From Patagioenas fasciata (Eukaryota > Chordata > Aves > Columbiformes > Columbidae): DNA of 64,000 bases. The translations under genes were made by a program, and so were the position numbers. This document shows positions 26,026 to 37,234 of this stretch, piece by piece (position 1 is the first letter of the stretch; every line of letters starts with the position of its first letter). The notes under the pieces were generated by a model. The model made no database searches, had not been told where the DNA came from, and was given only the letters and a program-made list of their open reading frames with translations. The DNA lies in NCBI RefSeq assembly GCF_037038585.1, contig NC_092524.1:49375001-49439000 (forward strand), written 5' to 3'.

Positions 26026-29000
26026 CTTGGGGATTACAAGGAGGAAGCAGAATGGGAGAGAGGCGTAGTGAAGGTGAGCCAGAGGGAAGCACGTCCTATG
26101 CGCTTTCTTTTCAAATGATCTTAAGACAAGAAAGGAGTAAATAATGTCTTTTAGAAAATTAAATAGGAGAAGTGATTCTGTGATGCTGTGAAATGAGTGC
26201 TGCCATTTTAATAACACAGAATGTCAAACCAATCTATGTACCACACACACACAGCACTCCTAAAAGTGCTGCCACCTTTGAGACAGGAATGTCACCTGTG
26301 CCTAGAGGAGGGCTACACTGGAGCAACTCCTTGATTAAAGCATCTTCAAACATCCTCATGTTAAAACAGTCAATCACCAAACCCAATATTTTATTCCTTA
26401 CTCACAGAGCCATGCCCCTCATAACCCCCGCAAGAGAGGTGATGAGGGGATTCTCCCAGGTTCAACAAATTCTGATTATGTTGTAAGTTAATCCCAGTTC
26501 CAAGATGTCATCAAGTCCTTGCTCATCTTGCTACTTAAAATGTCTGATCCCTCTCCACAGCAAGCAACAAGCTGCACGTTCATTATCAGTAACATTTACG
26601 TAACTGGTTCTGGGATTGGGATGGGTTGCCCATGATTCTCACCACAGTCTGGGTACCAAGGGATGCCCTCTTAGCTAGTGGCACTTTCAAGGCCTGACTG
26701 GAACTTCACATTTTAATTTTTAAAAAATAACATCTTAAATCTTCTCTGGAGTTAAGCATGATTTTGCTGTAGCCCAGTAAATGTTTTCACAGACACAATA
26801 ACTTCAATTAGAATACACTCCAGTGGGATGTACCCCACACAGACCTGGGAATCTGCTCTGGTTGTTGGTTAGTAACCGAGAAGGTCAGCTCTTCAGAGAG
26901 AAATTCTCTTCAATGAGCTCCCACCACTGCCTCAGGCTGCAGACCTCTGACAACTCTCAGAGGACTACTGCCTCCTCCTAGGGAAGTTTGTGAATTCTGT
27001 CCACAATTATCTGAAGCACTGGAGCTCTTGTTGCCATGGTATTCAAGCACTTGAAAATACTAGAACTCAGACTTGGTTATTTTAAAGAGCTTTAAGTAGA
27101 ATGTCTTGGCCTGCTGTCTCTCACCTAAGTAAAAGGGTTTTGGGGGTGAAACTTCAGGCTAGTGTACAAGAAGAGATACTTTACTGAGAGTTTTCTTTAC
27201 CCAACATTAACAACATTTAGGTCCGAAGAGTAGACTGATATAGAAATGCTTTCATTCCTTAAGCATTTTCTGCAGGAAGTATATAATTAAATGGCTCTAA
27301 CATGATTATTCTCTTCATAGCCACAAAGTTACCAGTCTGCTGAAGGCAGGTCAGCAAGTAGGGGCAGTGTGAAAGAGCTTAAAACTTAAAGTTTGGAAGT
27401 TGCAAACCAGCCTGACACTCAGAGAGAATTTGTAGGTCCGTGTTCATTGTCTGAAGATGAACCTTTTCAAACAGAATTGAACACAAAATGCATGGTTCCC
27501 GGCAAACACAATAAAGGATTCCTGGAGACAATCCTGATGGTTAAGTGCAATTTGCCAGGAGACAGATTCCCTCTTTGCAGTCTTTCCAGAGCCTATGGCC
27601 ACCCCACAGGCAGTTGCACTACATATCTTTCCCTTGTCACACAACCAGTTCCCTAATGCTGGACAAACAGCTGCACTTGAGCCCCAAGCTCTTTTCTTCC
27701 ACCCCCATGGCAGGACATCAGCCCTCACACAGTGTGGGGAGATACCTTTGCCTGCCTCGCACAGCATCCATTTTGAGTGCTATTAACAGAAAATACAAAG
27801 CTAAACATAGAGGCAAGCAAAGGGAAAACGAATAATCAAATGTTTAGGGTCACAGGGATGCCACATGAGGGAAGCAGGGGATGACCATGGTATCTTGCTT
27901 TCCTCATGTGACCAATTAAGCTGCTTGGTTTGGGCTTGTTTAAATATCTGTAACCAAGTCTTCTTTTCCTAAACAACTGAAGACTGACCTCTCTTTTCTT
28001 CCTGATGGAAGCATGAAATGACAGGAAATGAAAAAAGAAAACTGTTTATCTTGCTCTTAATGCATAGAGACTCCAGTAGAGCTCATTTTTTCCCCTTCTT
28101 TTTTAATGTCAAGGGAAAAAAAAGCCATGAAAGAAGGTTAGGAAAAGTACTGTTTCAGCTGTGAAGACATGTGGGAGAATTACATCATTATTTTAGGATG
28201 GACTTTCTCTTTTACCCTACTGCCCTGGGACAAGTATACTTTTCTAAAGTCACTAAGTACCAGACAGCAAAGCTTAAACACCTTAAAATAGCTAGGGAGC
28301 TCCATGAGCCCAGAAAAGCATCCAAGTACTGTGCAGTGCAGCATAAAACTCTAACTATGAAACTTCCCCACGGCTGACATTTTCTAGAGCCTTCCCAGTT
28401 TGGTAGATGAAAGAGACTGTGTTGACTTATCAAGGTTATTACAACTTTTAGATAAGCAGCCCAAAAGAGAGGAAAGTCAGCCTCTGTATATCATAGTGTT
28501 AAAGATTCTCATAACAGAAGCACTCTGAGGATGCACGTGTTAGAATGAAAAGAAAACCATTCAAAAGACAGAATTTTGCATTCTCTCAGCTTTCACAAGA
28601 AAGCATTAATCGTACCTTGACCCAAATGCCTGTGCAGAATTATGAATTATGTACAGCTAACTCCTGTGTGGTCTACGTGGAAAGGATACAACTTCATCAC
28701 CAAATTATTTTTCACCTCTTTGCAGTTTCTTCCTTAGAAAAAACACCCAAGCCAGCCCTACTGTGGAAAAAACACCTGGCCAGCACACCACCAATACCAC
28801 TGTGCATTCAACCTAACACAACAATTGCTGCTATTTGCAAAACTTCTACAGAGATACATGTTGCCAGGGGAACCATTTGACACTGTGGAAAAAACCGAAT
28901 CCTCTCTGTAGCAAAGCAATTGGCACCCACTATTTAAAACATGCAGCAAAGTTTTTCTCTCTGTCTTCAGACTTCTCAAACATCTATAGCTATTTCTAGA

Positions 29001-29137
29001 TAAATAGATTTTGGAGACTTGAAGGACTAAGGGAACAAATAGTCCCTCTACACTCCAAGTGAGCTACAGTTAAGCAAAAGTTTATGCTGTACGGGCCAAG
29101 CAAAAAGAGATGGAAACACATTTACTGGAACAAGGTA

Positions 29138-29650
29138 GAATCACAGAACAGTTTGGGTTGGAAGGGATCCTCAAAGGTCATGTAGTCCAACCCCCTGCAA
29201 TGAGCAGGGACATCTTCGACTAAATCAGGTTGCTCAGAGCCCTGTCCAGCCTGGCCTTCAATGTTTCCAAGCATGAGGCATCTACCATCTCTCTGGGAAA
29301 CCTGGGCCCATGTTTCACCACCCTCATCATAAAATATTTCTTCCTTACATCTAGTCTAAATCTCCCCTCTTTTAGTTTAAAACCATTACTCCCCTTTCTG
29401 TTGCAACAGGCCCTGATAAAAAGTCTGTCCTCATCTTTCTTATACTGAAAGGCTCCAATAAGGTCTCCCCAGAGCCTTCTCTTCTTCAGGCTGAACAACC
29501 CCAACTCTCAGCCTGTCCTCACAGCAGAACTGTTCTATCCTTCTGATCATTTTTGTGGACTCCTCCAGACCCTCTCCAACAGGTCCATGTCTTTTCTGTG
29601 CTCAGGGCTCCTAGGTATTCCCAGGCCAGGCCAGTATTACACCTCTCTAC
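29138..29650 (-). mobile_element. CR1 LINE fragment
   Basis: The left end reads GTAGAATCACAGAACAGTTT followed by GGGTTGGAAGGGATCCTCAAAGGTC, the reverse complement of a CR1 3' end. Minus-strand frame remnants include GLFSLKKRRLWGDLIGAFQY and KEGRFRLDVRKKYFMMRVV, which are the C-terminal end of the CR1 reverse transcriptase ORF with substitutions. It is 5'-truncated near 29,650 after the region reading as KRHGPVGEGLEESTK on the minus strand. It is a different subfamily from the 2,356 copy and more decayed. Confidence 0.93.
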
Positions 29651-29733
29651 ATGAATGGGATTTGTATCAGTTTAGATTTTGTTACATCCGGATTTGTGTT
29701 ATTATGTGCATTAAGCTTTTGGTGTTAAATTAG

Positions 29734-29755
29734 GCAAAAAAAAAAAAAAAAAAAA
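29734..29755. repeat. Poly-A run
   Basis: About 21 consecutive A on the plus strand. It lies about 80 bases right of the CR1 and is not clearly its tail, since CR1 elements end in short ATTCT-type repeats rather than poly-A. Confidence 0.8.
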
Positions 29756-31369
29756 TGAACTAATTTATCAGATCTCTGGTAAAAAAATTGTGAATCAAAA
29801 GTTTGTTTGTTACTATTACACAGTAAATACAAGGTAAAGCAGATGTTATGCATGTTGACCCAAATGATCTTCACCATCAATTCCAGTGTAGTGATTCGAC
29901 CATGAGGCAACAAAACCCTAAGAAGCTGAAATTTCTGCTTGAGGTGTCTCACGTTTACATTCATTTCACATGTAAATCTGAGTGAAAAATGGGTGACAGT
30001 TATTTCTAGTTCTCCAAAGGGCACAGATCACAGGGCCAGAACAAAAACTCCTCCTAATGTTTTGATAACCACATTACATAAACCTTTCCTAAAACTAGTG
30101 AAGGTTCATTCTAAAATGACAACACTACTTTAATAACCAGAAAACTTGTCTCATCTCAAATCTATGTAAATTCAGTTTACAGCCATTTCTTGTGACATGC
30201 TTACCTGCCTATCTCCCCTTTTGTACAACTCCACTCTAGCAAAATATCATCATCCCTCTCCCTTTATTTTGCTAAGCAAAAAACATATATTTGAGCAAGT
30301 GACATAATATTCTGCTGCCAGAAATCTCATACCCAGCACCCTGTACAATGACCCCTCACGTTAGGTTGGACTTCTACACGCCACGTGAGTACAAACACCA
30401 ACAGTAGTAATGGTTCATAGCACTACTGACACTTTAGAAATAATGGTAATGGAATGGTGTTTTTGTAAACATATCATTCCAAGTATTTAATTACTCATAT
30501 GTTTGGACAGCAAATTTGAACATTGTTTCTCAGGACATTTCAACTCTGCTCAAAAGAAACAGCTTAGCACAATTAATCATTTTAAGCACTATGGGGCATT
30601 TCTCCAATTGCTTCAAGTTACATACATATGATGCATGCTGCGGTATGCTTTATAACCACTAGCCACAGCTACCAGATTACAGTTACATGGAAAAAAAAAA
30701 GGAGAATAAAAACTTAGAGGATTAAATTCAGGTTTTGTTTTGCAAAGGTAACATCCATACCAAGTTTGTGCTAAATGAATAGACTCTCTAAGTATATTGC
30801 CTCACATGGCAGCATCACTGAAAAAAATCCCATAATCTATACAGTGATACTGTTTTTCTTGCTTATACATTCCCTTACAATCCCAGGGACCTAAACATTA
30901 ATGTGTTACTGTACTTTGCATTTGGTTATTGTAGCAGATCATGGAAGGGAAAAGGATGAGACAAGCTGTTAAGTTCCATGTATCAGAAAAAGAAGCTAAG
31001 CCAAAGGGACATTAAAAATGGAAAGACTCTGACCGTGGCTTTTGTTGTAACAATCAAGTTTCACTAACACCAGGAAAGTCTCAAGGAAAAATATGTAATT
31101 TTATCTTGACCACGTGTTTGGCAAACCTGTACAGACGAAACAATTCTAGTAGCTCAAACTGAGGAACGATTGCTGCCTTGGGCAAATTTCCAAGTGAGAG
31201 AGAGCTCGCAGCTCTTTCTCTCAACTTGGCCTGTAACAAGCACTGACCATCAGCACATCATGACCTGAATAATAAACAAACTCCAAACTGGAAATCTGCT
31301 CTCAAGCATCAAAAGTCCCAAGTACTTCAGGATGCCACAGCAAAACCAAAACCCAGTCATAAACAACGG

Positions 31370-31540
31370 GGAAAAAAAAAAATCAAACCAAATGAAAACA
31401 CAAAACAAAAAACCCCATGAAAAATGCAAAACACAGAAATAAAACCATAACAAAAACCCCACAAAAAATCCAAAACCAACAACAAAAACAAAACAAAACC
31501 AAGAAAAAACCACAAAACTTGAGAAAACCAAGGAAACAAA
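31370..31540. repeat. AAAC-rich low-complexity tract
   Basis: About 170 bases nearly devoid of G and T on the plus strand, with irregular AAAAC, AAACC and AACAAAAAC units. It produces a Phe/Val/Trp-rich chance open frame on the minus strand and a Lys/Asn/Gln-rich one on the plus strand, neither of which is a gene. Confidence 0.85.
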
Positions 31541-32401
31541 GGAATTTGATTTGTATTTTATTACTTGAAAAAAATCACTGCACCAGCCTCTGCCTATGTG
31601 CCTGAGGAAAGATTACCTTAGGAATGACCCAGATGATGACAGGAATAAAGTCATATTTGATTATTCAATTATTGCATTCCTAATATTGAAAATCCTATTT
31701 TCTCTATGTAAACAACTCCTCCGTCTTATAAACTGCCCTGAGAAAATCTCAGATTACAGCAGGTTTTAGAACTTACATCGGTTTTATTTACTCTGTTTCA
31801 TATGTGCTATTACATGAGCTCCATGACTTCAGATTTAGCTTAAGAAGCTCAGTCACTCGCATGTATGAAAGCTCTCAACATGTATGGAAGAATCAGGGCT
31901 CAAAGGGAGCCAAAGTGAAACACCTTTGTGAAACTCCGGAAGCCTCTCTGGAAGGAGCAATGGCTTTGCCCATTACAAATTACACCCAAGTGAAGGATAA
32001 CAACAGCCTTGGTAGCACATTGTCCTCAGAGCCTGGCCAAATCCACTCCATGGAGCTGTAAGGTAGGTTGTTACTACTGTCCCCTGGCAATTCTAGGCAG
32101 AGATGAAGTAAGGCAAAGTGTGGTTCTGAAGATCAATATAACCATCTGGCACACTGGACAACAGTAAAGTGGTGGGGGTCTCCTTGAGCACAGGACCCAG
32201 TGCAGCCACTCTAATTAACAGCCATACGCAATTACTGCAACAGATATGAAGCGATCTGTCTAAATCCACAGAAGTCAGTGATAGAACTGGTGTTAAAGCT
32301 GAGGTGACCCAAGATGCCCTTATTTTCTCTAGGCCACACAAACCTGACCACTACACACAAAACCATGTCTCACAATCAGCTCAGCTTTGCTGGAAGCTCA
32401 C

Positions 32402-32537
32402 ATTGTGTGACAGTCAGAAGAGAGGCTGTAGGGGACGTGTTGGTAAGAAAGTCATAGGCATCTCCCTCAGGAATACTTGCATCAAGGCTAATATCTGAAA
32501 GGTCAACAGCTGCTGTTTTCTCTACACTGCAACTCAT
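32402..32537 (-). other. Candidate alternative exon with ATG in STON2 intron 1
   Basis: On the minus strand an ATG at 32,537 directly follows an acceptor-like GCTTCTGCGGCAG. It opens 45 codons (beginning MSCSVEKTAAVDLSDISLDA) up to a donor-like ACAAT/GTGAGC. The peptide is acidic and Ser/Thr-rich, like the STON2 N-terminus, and the donor is in phase 1, matching the acceptor at 25,464. I recognise no homolog. It might be an alternative first coding exon of STON2, a piece of a non-coding transcript, or chance. Confidence 0.2.
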
Positions 32538-33232
32538 CTGCCGCAGAAGCTTTTCCGTTTTCCAGAGAGATATAGAGAACACCTAAGCTGCTCTCCTGCA
32601 GGCAATACCAGGCTGCTCAGAAGGCAATGGTCCCTCTCCCTCTGCTGAGACCATGCCTTAGAAATACTTCATGGGTTCCAGATGCCCCATAATGACAGCT
32701 AATCAGACAAGAGACTATTCAGAGCAATTAAAAACCTGATACTGAAGGAAAATTGTACATCCTCTTTCTTCTCTTGCTTGTACTCCCAAGAGCTTGAGAA
32801 ATCTAGAAAGGCACTGTAGAAGAGCAGCAATAAAGAAAAATAATGGGATTTTTTTTTTTTCCTTACAATTAGAAGTAATGTATAACAGGCAGAAACTAAG
32901 GGAGCATGCCAGACAAAATGTTTGGCAGTGATAGGTCACATCCCAGTCACACTGGGAAAGCAGAAGTGCTATATTTCTGGACTCCAAATATAGCTTGCTG
33001 TGGGTCCACGATGCATTCACAGTGTAACTGAAGCCTCCAGTCATGTAATTGCATTAAAACTTGAAGGATATTTTCCCAAACTGCCAGCCTTCCAGTGCAA
33101 ACTAGAATCTGAAGTAAAGATCAGACAAATACTTCTCTTACCACACTGCTTTAAAACCAAACTGGGAAAAGATCACAGGAAATAGGCAACAGGCCAATTT
33201 ATTTAGTAGATCATTTGCACCTCTAAAATATT

Positions 33233-33287
33233 TTTGTGTGTGTGTGTGTGTGGGGGGTTTTTTTGTTTGTTTGTTTGTTTGTTTTTC
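33233..33287. repeat. TG then TTTG microsatellite
   Basis: Seven or more TG units, a G run, then five TTTG units on the plus strand. Confidence 0.85.
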
Positions 33288-35041
33288 CTCCAGTCAGTAT
33301 TGCACAAGTAGGAGAAAAATAAGCAAAATGCTAATAAAAGGGTTTGACTATCCAAGGGTTAGGTTAATTCAGAATCTCTTTATAGACCGTGTTTTCATTT
33401 GTTCAATGAAATTCTGTGGGTAACAGCAGTAGGCAATAAGAAATATAAGCACAGTAAGGGGCGATTGGTAGCATCCCCTTAGGAGAGCGTAGGTGCATGG
33501 CCCTTACTGCTCTGCCTTGTCTTCTGAAGGCCTCCAGCAGGCAAAACCCCAGAACAGCACCCTGATCCCAGAGCCTCCACACCCAATCATTACATGTCAC
33601 AGACTTTCTCTGCTTCAGGATGGTGAATCTGCAATAGTTGCAACTATTGCACAGTGTAATGCTACAACAAGTGATGGTCCAAATCCATAGTACAGGGAGG
33701 GAACTGGGTTTAAAAACTGGTTTCTTCTTTTCAGTCTGAAAAAGTGAATCATACAAGAAACATGTTTTTCAGAAGAAAGTTCCCACTGAGCACCCTGGTT
33801 TACACATCTGATATCAATGCTTTCATATGTTCTTGCCTAAACCGTGCATAGACAAACTAGCCAGATGTATTCAATTCACCAAACCCTCCAAAAGCCATCG
33901 TACTTTATTTGCTCTTGTGAGGATTATCAAGGCATCGTCTTCAAGTTACCTCGCTGATGTAAAAAACATAATGTTCTATTATTAATCACCCTTGAACCAA
34001 CTATGTCATTGCAGCCCAACATCACTGAAGGCAGCAGCATTCAAGAGGCAAACACAGATCACAAAGCCCTGCCTGTACCTATCCTTCTTCCAAACTGGGA
34101 CTAGTGACAAGTAGAACAGGGAAGTGAGTAAGTAATTGTAAATTTACTGGAATATTGTGCTGGATAAGAAACATTCTTCTGGTAAATGCACATCCTGACT
34201 TGTATGAAACGCCATCCTGTTCTGCCAGGTACTAACATTCCAGCATTGCCTATATACCTTGCAACAAATTACTGCTTTACCAGTACTCACTGTTAAACTC
34301 AAAAACTGATCCATTAGTAAAAGGAGAGCCACCATAATTCTTCCTGCACCTCAGGGCTGGTTTCAATTTCACAAAGAAAGTCAGGACTTTATCTTCTGAA
34401 TTACAACTGAATTCATGCTACGGTTTGTGCTAAGTTAGGTGAAAAAAAGTAATTGAAAACAGCGAGTATAATTACTTGCCACCAATCAGTATTGGTTTAT
34501 CTCATTTTGGACTATGAAAGCTAGGGTGGGGGGGGAAGCAGTGAAGCCTCAAACACTAGCCACATTCAAGACCAGGCAGAAACTGGATTCTGCAGAGATG
34601 CTTCACTGTAGGCTGTACGCCTACAGAGAGGATGGGCATTCATCTAGCTGAGCTGTGAGTGTGCACAGAATGGGAGAACAGATACAGGCTGAGGGAAAAA
34701 CATAGAATCCAACTGTGAAAGCATCAGGAGACAAGGACCATTGAAGAACTGATGCAGTCCTGAAAGAAAGCAAAGAAGTTTTCCTGTGCTGACTGTTGGC
34801 TTGAAAGGGAAATAGGAACACTGAGCAAGAAAGCCATCTTCTGTTCAAGCCTCCTCTGTATTTCCATATAGCTAAAAACTATATGCATAAATAACTTCTA
34901 TATAACTATACTGCTATGTAACATCTTTTATAACTTCTAAGCTGTATCAGCATCACCTTTCCAAAGAACAGAGTTTAAAATAAGATTTTCACTATAAGGG
35001 AAATCCTGGTTGACAGTTATATATAAAAGCAGTCCTAAAAC

Positions 35042-35191
35042 CTGAGGCTGTCTCCCGGTTTAAAGAATTCCTGCTTGATTCTTTAAAGCGAGACAAAAAA
35101 CAATACTCTGGAAGAGGTATCCCAGGGTACAAGTCTGTCCTGTCAGAAAATTCCTTGGATGATCCAACTGGTCTTTCCTCATTTCTAGTAT
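35042..35191 (-). other. Candidate 150-nt cassette exon in STON2 intron 1
   Basis: The minus strand shows a strong acceptor (CTTAATTGTCTCTCCAG) and then 150 bases ending at CCTCAG/GTTTTA, a weak donor. The segment is exactly 50 codons, open with phase 1 at both ends. It encodes a polar peptide containing RNEERPVGSSKEFSDRTDLY and SRFKESSRNSLNRETAS. The family is unknown to me. Phase 1-1 and a multiple of three is the same architecture as the known STON2 coding exons. The plus strand is also open here, which weakens the case. Confidence 0.2.
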
Positions 35192-35849
35192 CTGGAGAGA
35201 CAATTAAGATTATGCAACTTAGTGTGATGTCAGGACACTGTAGCCCTTCAGGGCAACCCACAAATATCACATTTGCTGTCACTCTCTTATTTTAGACACT
35301 CTAAATATAGGCCCATTAGACTCGATGGTGCTGTTTATCTAGTGTGACTACCCCTGTTTCAAGAGAATGAAAATCAATTCTGGAAAAAAAGTTGCTTGAG
35401 CAAAGGCTGAATTTAAAGGCACTCATTATTTTATATACTATTACAAAAAAATCCTATATATAAAGTAGAAACAAAGATTTTGACAGGTCAAATTCACACA
35501 TAGTACAAAGTACTGTTTACATCACTACTGCCTAATAAAATTTATGTTTAATTGTATTTTTCTAATTGTCAAAACACGAAATAATACATGGTATACTAGA
35601 ATGATGTAGAACAGAGGGTATGAGAAAATCCTGCAATTTTTTATGTTGCTTGGGTTTGGGTTTATTGGGTTTTTGGTTTGTTTTTACCAACACAAACTAA
35701 TAAGCAGTGTTAGTAAAAATAAAACATGTTTCAGGGGAGAAAAAAAGCTGCCGTTTTGTAGTATCTCTGTCAGCAGGTCCATACTTAGACAGTAGGGTCC
35801 ATTAGGTGACAGCACAGGTATCACTCATTCCTTGGTGTTGCTTACTCAC

Positions 35850-36127
35850 CTCTGGAAGTTGGCAGGGAACAGAGCACAAGAGGTGGATTTCCTCTAGTGC
35901 AAAAGAGTAGAGCCTTTTGCTGAAAAGGAAGTTGAGAGTACTCTGTGCTCTGATTTCTAACTACTGATGCTTTGGCATCATCTGGTTTGGTGAGCAGCGG
36001 CTGCTCATCCTTAAGGCACTGCCCCTTTGATTGGCAGCTGTGCCCGTGTGACAGCAGGTGACCTGCTGCCTGCCAGAAGGGGAAGCCAAGACACAGTGCC
36101 ATCTATCTGCATGAGATCATGTAAGTG
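35850..36127 (-). other. Candidate 278-nt exon in STON2 intron 1
   Basis: The minus strand carries a near-consensus acceptor (CCGTGTGCTCCTGCAG) and a strong donor (TCCAGAG/GTGAGT) 278 bases apart, the best splice pair I find in this intron. From an internal ATG at 36,102 a frame of 84 codons stays open to the donor and ends in phase 1. The peptide (MALCLGFPFWQAAGHLLSHG at its start) matches nothing I know. It could equally be a non-coding 5' exon of STON2 or an lncRNA exon. Confidence 0.3.
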
Positions 36128-36742
36128 CTGCAGGAGCACACGGTGAGAGGTGGATCCCTGTGGCACATGGAGGCAGCAAACCACTCATATTTTATTAGAC
36201 TCGGTATTTTGCTGGGGAAACTACAAGCGGATCCACTGCGAGTCTGAATACCAACAGAGGGAAGAAGGACCAGCTGCACCTCCTGCTCAATAGCATCAAA
36301 TGTTTAATACCAGCCTTCTTGTATGGCTTCCGTGAGATGCTCATCTTTTAATCTGACCATGAAGTCCAGTAACAAAGCATTCAGGGTGTTGACAAATACA
36401 TGCTATTATACACTGAAATTCATAGGAATCAGCTCCCAAAGTGTGGCACAGTCCCTGGCTTCACGGTGCTTAGAACGGCTCAAACAGTCTTTGCACTGAT
36501 GCATTTGTGAGGCTATCAGCCAGATCATAAACCAGGATGCCTGGCTTAAGCCAGTGGTACACAAATGCGGTAGGTGTATGTACTTCTACGTGGTATACAC
36601 AGCAACTAAACAAACCGCTATTTATAGGCACATGAAAAAATCTCCATCTTTCACACAGAAATAGGAACGTGATTTGATCTTTCAAAATTCCATGTTTTGA
36701 GGATATAGAATAATTCACATGGCTACATCAAATCAGTACTTT

Positions 36743-36792
36743 AAAAAAGAAAACAAAACAAAACCAAACCAACCAACCAACCAAACAAAACC
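36743..36792. repeat. AAAC / AACC simple repeat
   Basis: AAAAC units followed by five AACC units on the plus strand. It is the third AAAC-rich tract in the window. Confidence 0.85.
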
Positions 36793-37206
36793 TACAGTGA
36801 GACATTTAACTATTCTTTCCTTCTCAGACAACTGACTCCTCAGTTTCAAATACCAGACATTTGTTTTATCATTAAACCACGTAAAGGTTAGCTGCATTAG
36901 GTGACCAGCTGTTCTATATATCTAGTATGTTCTACTTACCTACACTTCCAAATTCTGCATGCAGGAGCTAAAAGATGAAAGTCACATGGTAATACAAGTG
37001 AAGTCACCAACACACTCGGCTCTCTACTGGACTTCGGTAACACAGTATCTTGCTTTGCAAATATTTGGGCAAGAATTTCATTCATGTTACATTCCTGGGT
37101 GCTGTCTGACATTATGTAACCCAAAGGTAATTTTCTTTAAAGGAAGGCATAGGGTCTGATTTATGCATGACCTGGTTTGTGTTATTTGAGTGCTTTAGTA
37201 GAGCAA

Positions 37207-37234
37207 CAGTGTGAAAAAAAAAAAAAAAAAAAAA
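37207..37234. repeat. Poly-A run
   Basis: About 20 consecutive A on the plus strand after GTGTG. No target-site duplication or retrocopy is evident next to it. Confidence 0.75.

Noticed and set aside
29734..29755. Poly-A run as a retrocopy tail
   Set aside because: No processed coding sequence is visible to its left apart from a CR1, which does not end in poly-A, and no target-site duplication was seen.
31250..31605. Phe/Trp/Val-rich and Lys/Asn/Gln-rich frames on opposite strands
   Set aside because: Both are direct translations of an AAAC-rich low-complexity tract.
33403..33756. 117-codon minus-strand frame
   Set aside because: Mixed composition, no domain, and no good acceptor/donor pair in phase.
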